DNA of 64,000 nt from Wansuia hejianensis (GTDB lineage: Bacteria; Bacillota; Clostridia; Lachnospirales; Lachnospiraceae): NCBI RefSeq assembly GCF_014337215.1, contig NZ_CP060635.1, positions 2,927,501 to 2,991,500 of the forward strand, written 5' to 3'. The notes under the pieces were generated by a model. The model was given only the letters and a program-made list of their open reading frames with translations, was not told where the DNA came from and made no database searches. The translations under genes were made by a program, and so were the position numbers. Numbering within the stretch: the first letter of the stretch is position 1; each line of letters starts with the position of its first letter. Shown piece after piece: positions 62,995-64,000 of the stretch.

Positions 62995-64000
62995 ATGACA
63001 CACAAACAAAATCCTAAAAGTCTTTCCCATTCGGAAATCGCTTCCTTCTGCAGCCAGATGGCAATGATTCTCCGGGCCGGGATATCTTCCCTTGAGGGGA
63101 TTGCCATTATGAAAGAAGAAGCCACGTCTGCGGAAGACCAGAAGATCCTTACGGCCATCTATGACTCGCTGGCTGAGACAGGGCAGCTGGCAGCCGCCCT
63201 TGAAGCTACCGGCGTGTTTCCCGCATATTTTCTGCAGATGTGCCGTATCGGAGAGCAGTCCGGCCAGTTGGATAAGGTCATGACTTCTCTTTCCGCCTTC
63301 TATGAGCGGGAAGCCGGAATTGCCGAATCGGTGCGCAGTGCCGTGACCTATCCTATGGTCATGCTGATCATGATGCTGGTAGTGGTTGCAGTCCTGCTCT
63401 CTAAGGTGCTGCCTGTATTCCAGCAAGTCTTTACTCAGCTGGGCGCAGAGATGAACTGGGCATCCCGGAGCCTGATGGAATTTGGCAATGTATTGAACCG
63501 TTACGGGATTGTGTTAATCCTCGTGATCCTCATCCTGGCAGTGCTGGCGCTGTACCTGACCAGAACCCAGAGCGGACAGGCCCGGCTCGCTTCAGTCAGC
63601 GGCCACCTCCCATTTTCCAGGAAGTTTGCAGACCTGACTGCTTCCTGCCGGTTTGCAGGAGGTATGTCCCTCCTGCTTTCCAGCGGTTTCTCACCGGAGG
63701 AAAGTATTTCTATGGCAGGCAGGCTTTCCGAGGGAACACGTTTCCAGAAGAAACTCCAGGACTGTCTGGAAAAGCTGGAAACAGGTGAGGCCTTGTCCGA
63801 CGCCCTCATTCAATCCGGCATTTTCACTGGCATTTATGGACGGATGGTTCTTGTAGCTCAGAAAACCGGTACCTTGGATGAAGTCATGCAGAATATTGCA
63901 GTCAGGTATGAGGAAGAACTGGACGGACGTCTGGCCGCCACCATGGCGGTGCTCGAGCCGACCCTGGTTGCCGTTCTGTCGGTAATTACAGGAGTCATTC
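62995..64000 (+). CDS. GspF/PilC-type platform protein, 3' end outside the window
   Basis: ATG 62995 after AAAGGAG; the frame stays open for 335 codons to the right edge. T2SSF domain 1: FCSQMAMILRAGISSLEGIA and FLQMCRIGEQSGQLDKVMTS, followed by membrane helices (YPMVMLIMMLVVVAVLLSKV). Domain 2 begins near FAGGMSLLLSSGFSPEESIS, with GRMVLVAQKTGTLDEVMQNI. The two-domain form is the GspF/PilC/ComGB type, different from the split TadB/TadC pair at 7236-9259. It likely starts a type IV pilus or pseudopilus locus to the right. Confidence 0.9.
   Translation, partial: MTHKQNPKSLSHSEIASFCSQMAMILRAGISSLEGIAIMKEEATSAEDQKILTAIYDSLAETGQLAAALEATGVFPAYFLQMCRIGEQSGQLDKVMTSLSAFYEREAGIAESVRSAVTYPMVMLIMMLVVVAVLLSKVLPVFQQVFTQLGAEMNWASRSLMEFGNVLNRYGIVLILVILILAVLALYLTRTQSGQARLASVSGHLPFSRKFADLTASCRFAGGMSLLLSSGFSPEESISMAGRLSEGTRFQKKLQDCLEKLETGEALSDALIQSGIFTGIYGRMVLVAQKTGTLDEVMQNIAVRYEEELDGRLAATMAVLEPTLVAVLSVITGVI

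Overview
The window looks like the chromosome of a low-to-mid GC gut Firmicute, most likely a Lachnospiraceae member. The signs are a clostridial Tad pilus locus, a PerR/reverse-rubrerythrin cluster, glycogen genes, a type-2-like IleRS behind an Ile T-box, and very large SpaA/SdrD surface proteins. No rRNA, tRNA, CRISPR array or IS transposase was recognised.

Region 1 (1 to about 7,090) is the end of an integrated mobile element, probably a Tn1549/CTn-like conjugative transposon. Reading leftwards on the minus strand it carries a sigma-like HTH protein, ParA, ParB, a 59-aa protein, a RepA_N/DUF6017 replication protein and a surface adhesin with ester-bond (VaFE) domains that runs off the left edge. 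Its terminus lies inside a Flp pilin gene of the host, leaving a 29-aa stub. The ParB reading frame is broken at a run of nine A.

Region 2 (7,090 to 12,000) is the upstream part of a tad (type IVb pilus) operon: prepilin peptidase, TadZ/CpaE, TadA/CpaF, TadB, TadC and the truncated flp. A TraX-like gene diverges from it.

Region 3 (13,000 to 28,150) is mostly housekeeping: glgB, a GH13 amylase and a TetR regulator with a clear operator, then tatD and metG. After these come perR and two rubrerythrins, each with recognisable promoters. Next are three tandem proline-racemase-family genes (one decayed), a DUF1002 secreted protein and ksgA.

Region 4 (28,150 to 43,160) has a TPR protein with a degenerate AAA+ domain, glgP, ileS with a T-box leader, and a DEDDh exonuclease. 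An ECF-sigma operon follows (sigma, putative anti-sigma, transglutaminase lipoprotein, second lipoprotein). Two near-identical ECF-type promoter motifs sit in front of its first and third genes.

Region 5 (43,190 to 61,800) is a cell-surface region. It has two paralogous regulators (winged helix, BTAD, degenerate GGDEF-like tail), a MucBP-like membrane-anchored protein, and a giant protein of about 4,240 aa with about 20 SpaA repeats and 5 SdrD_B repeats. Two small paralogous proteins lie between the second regulator and the giant gene. Region 6 (61,900 to 64,000) starts a plus-strand operon with a second transglutaminase lipoprotein and a GspF/PilC-type protein cut by the right edge.
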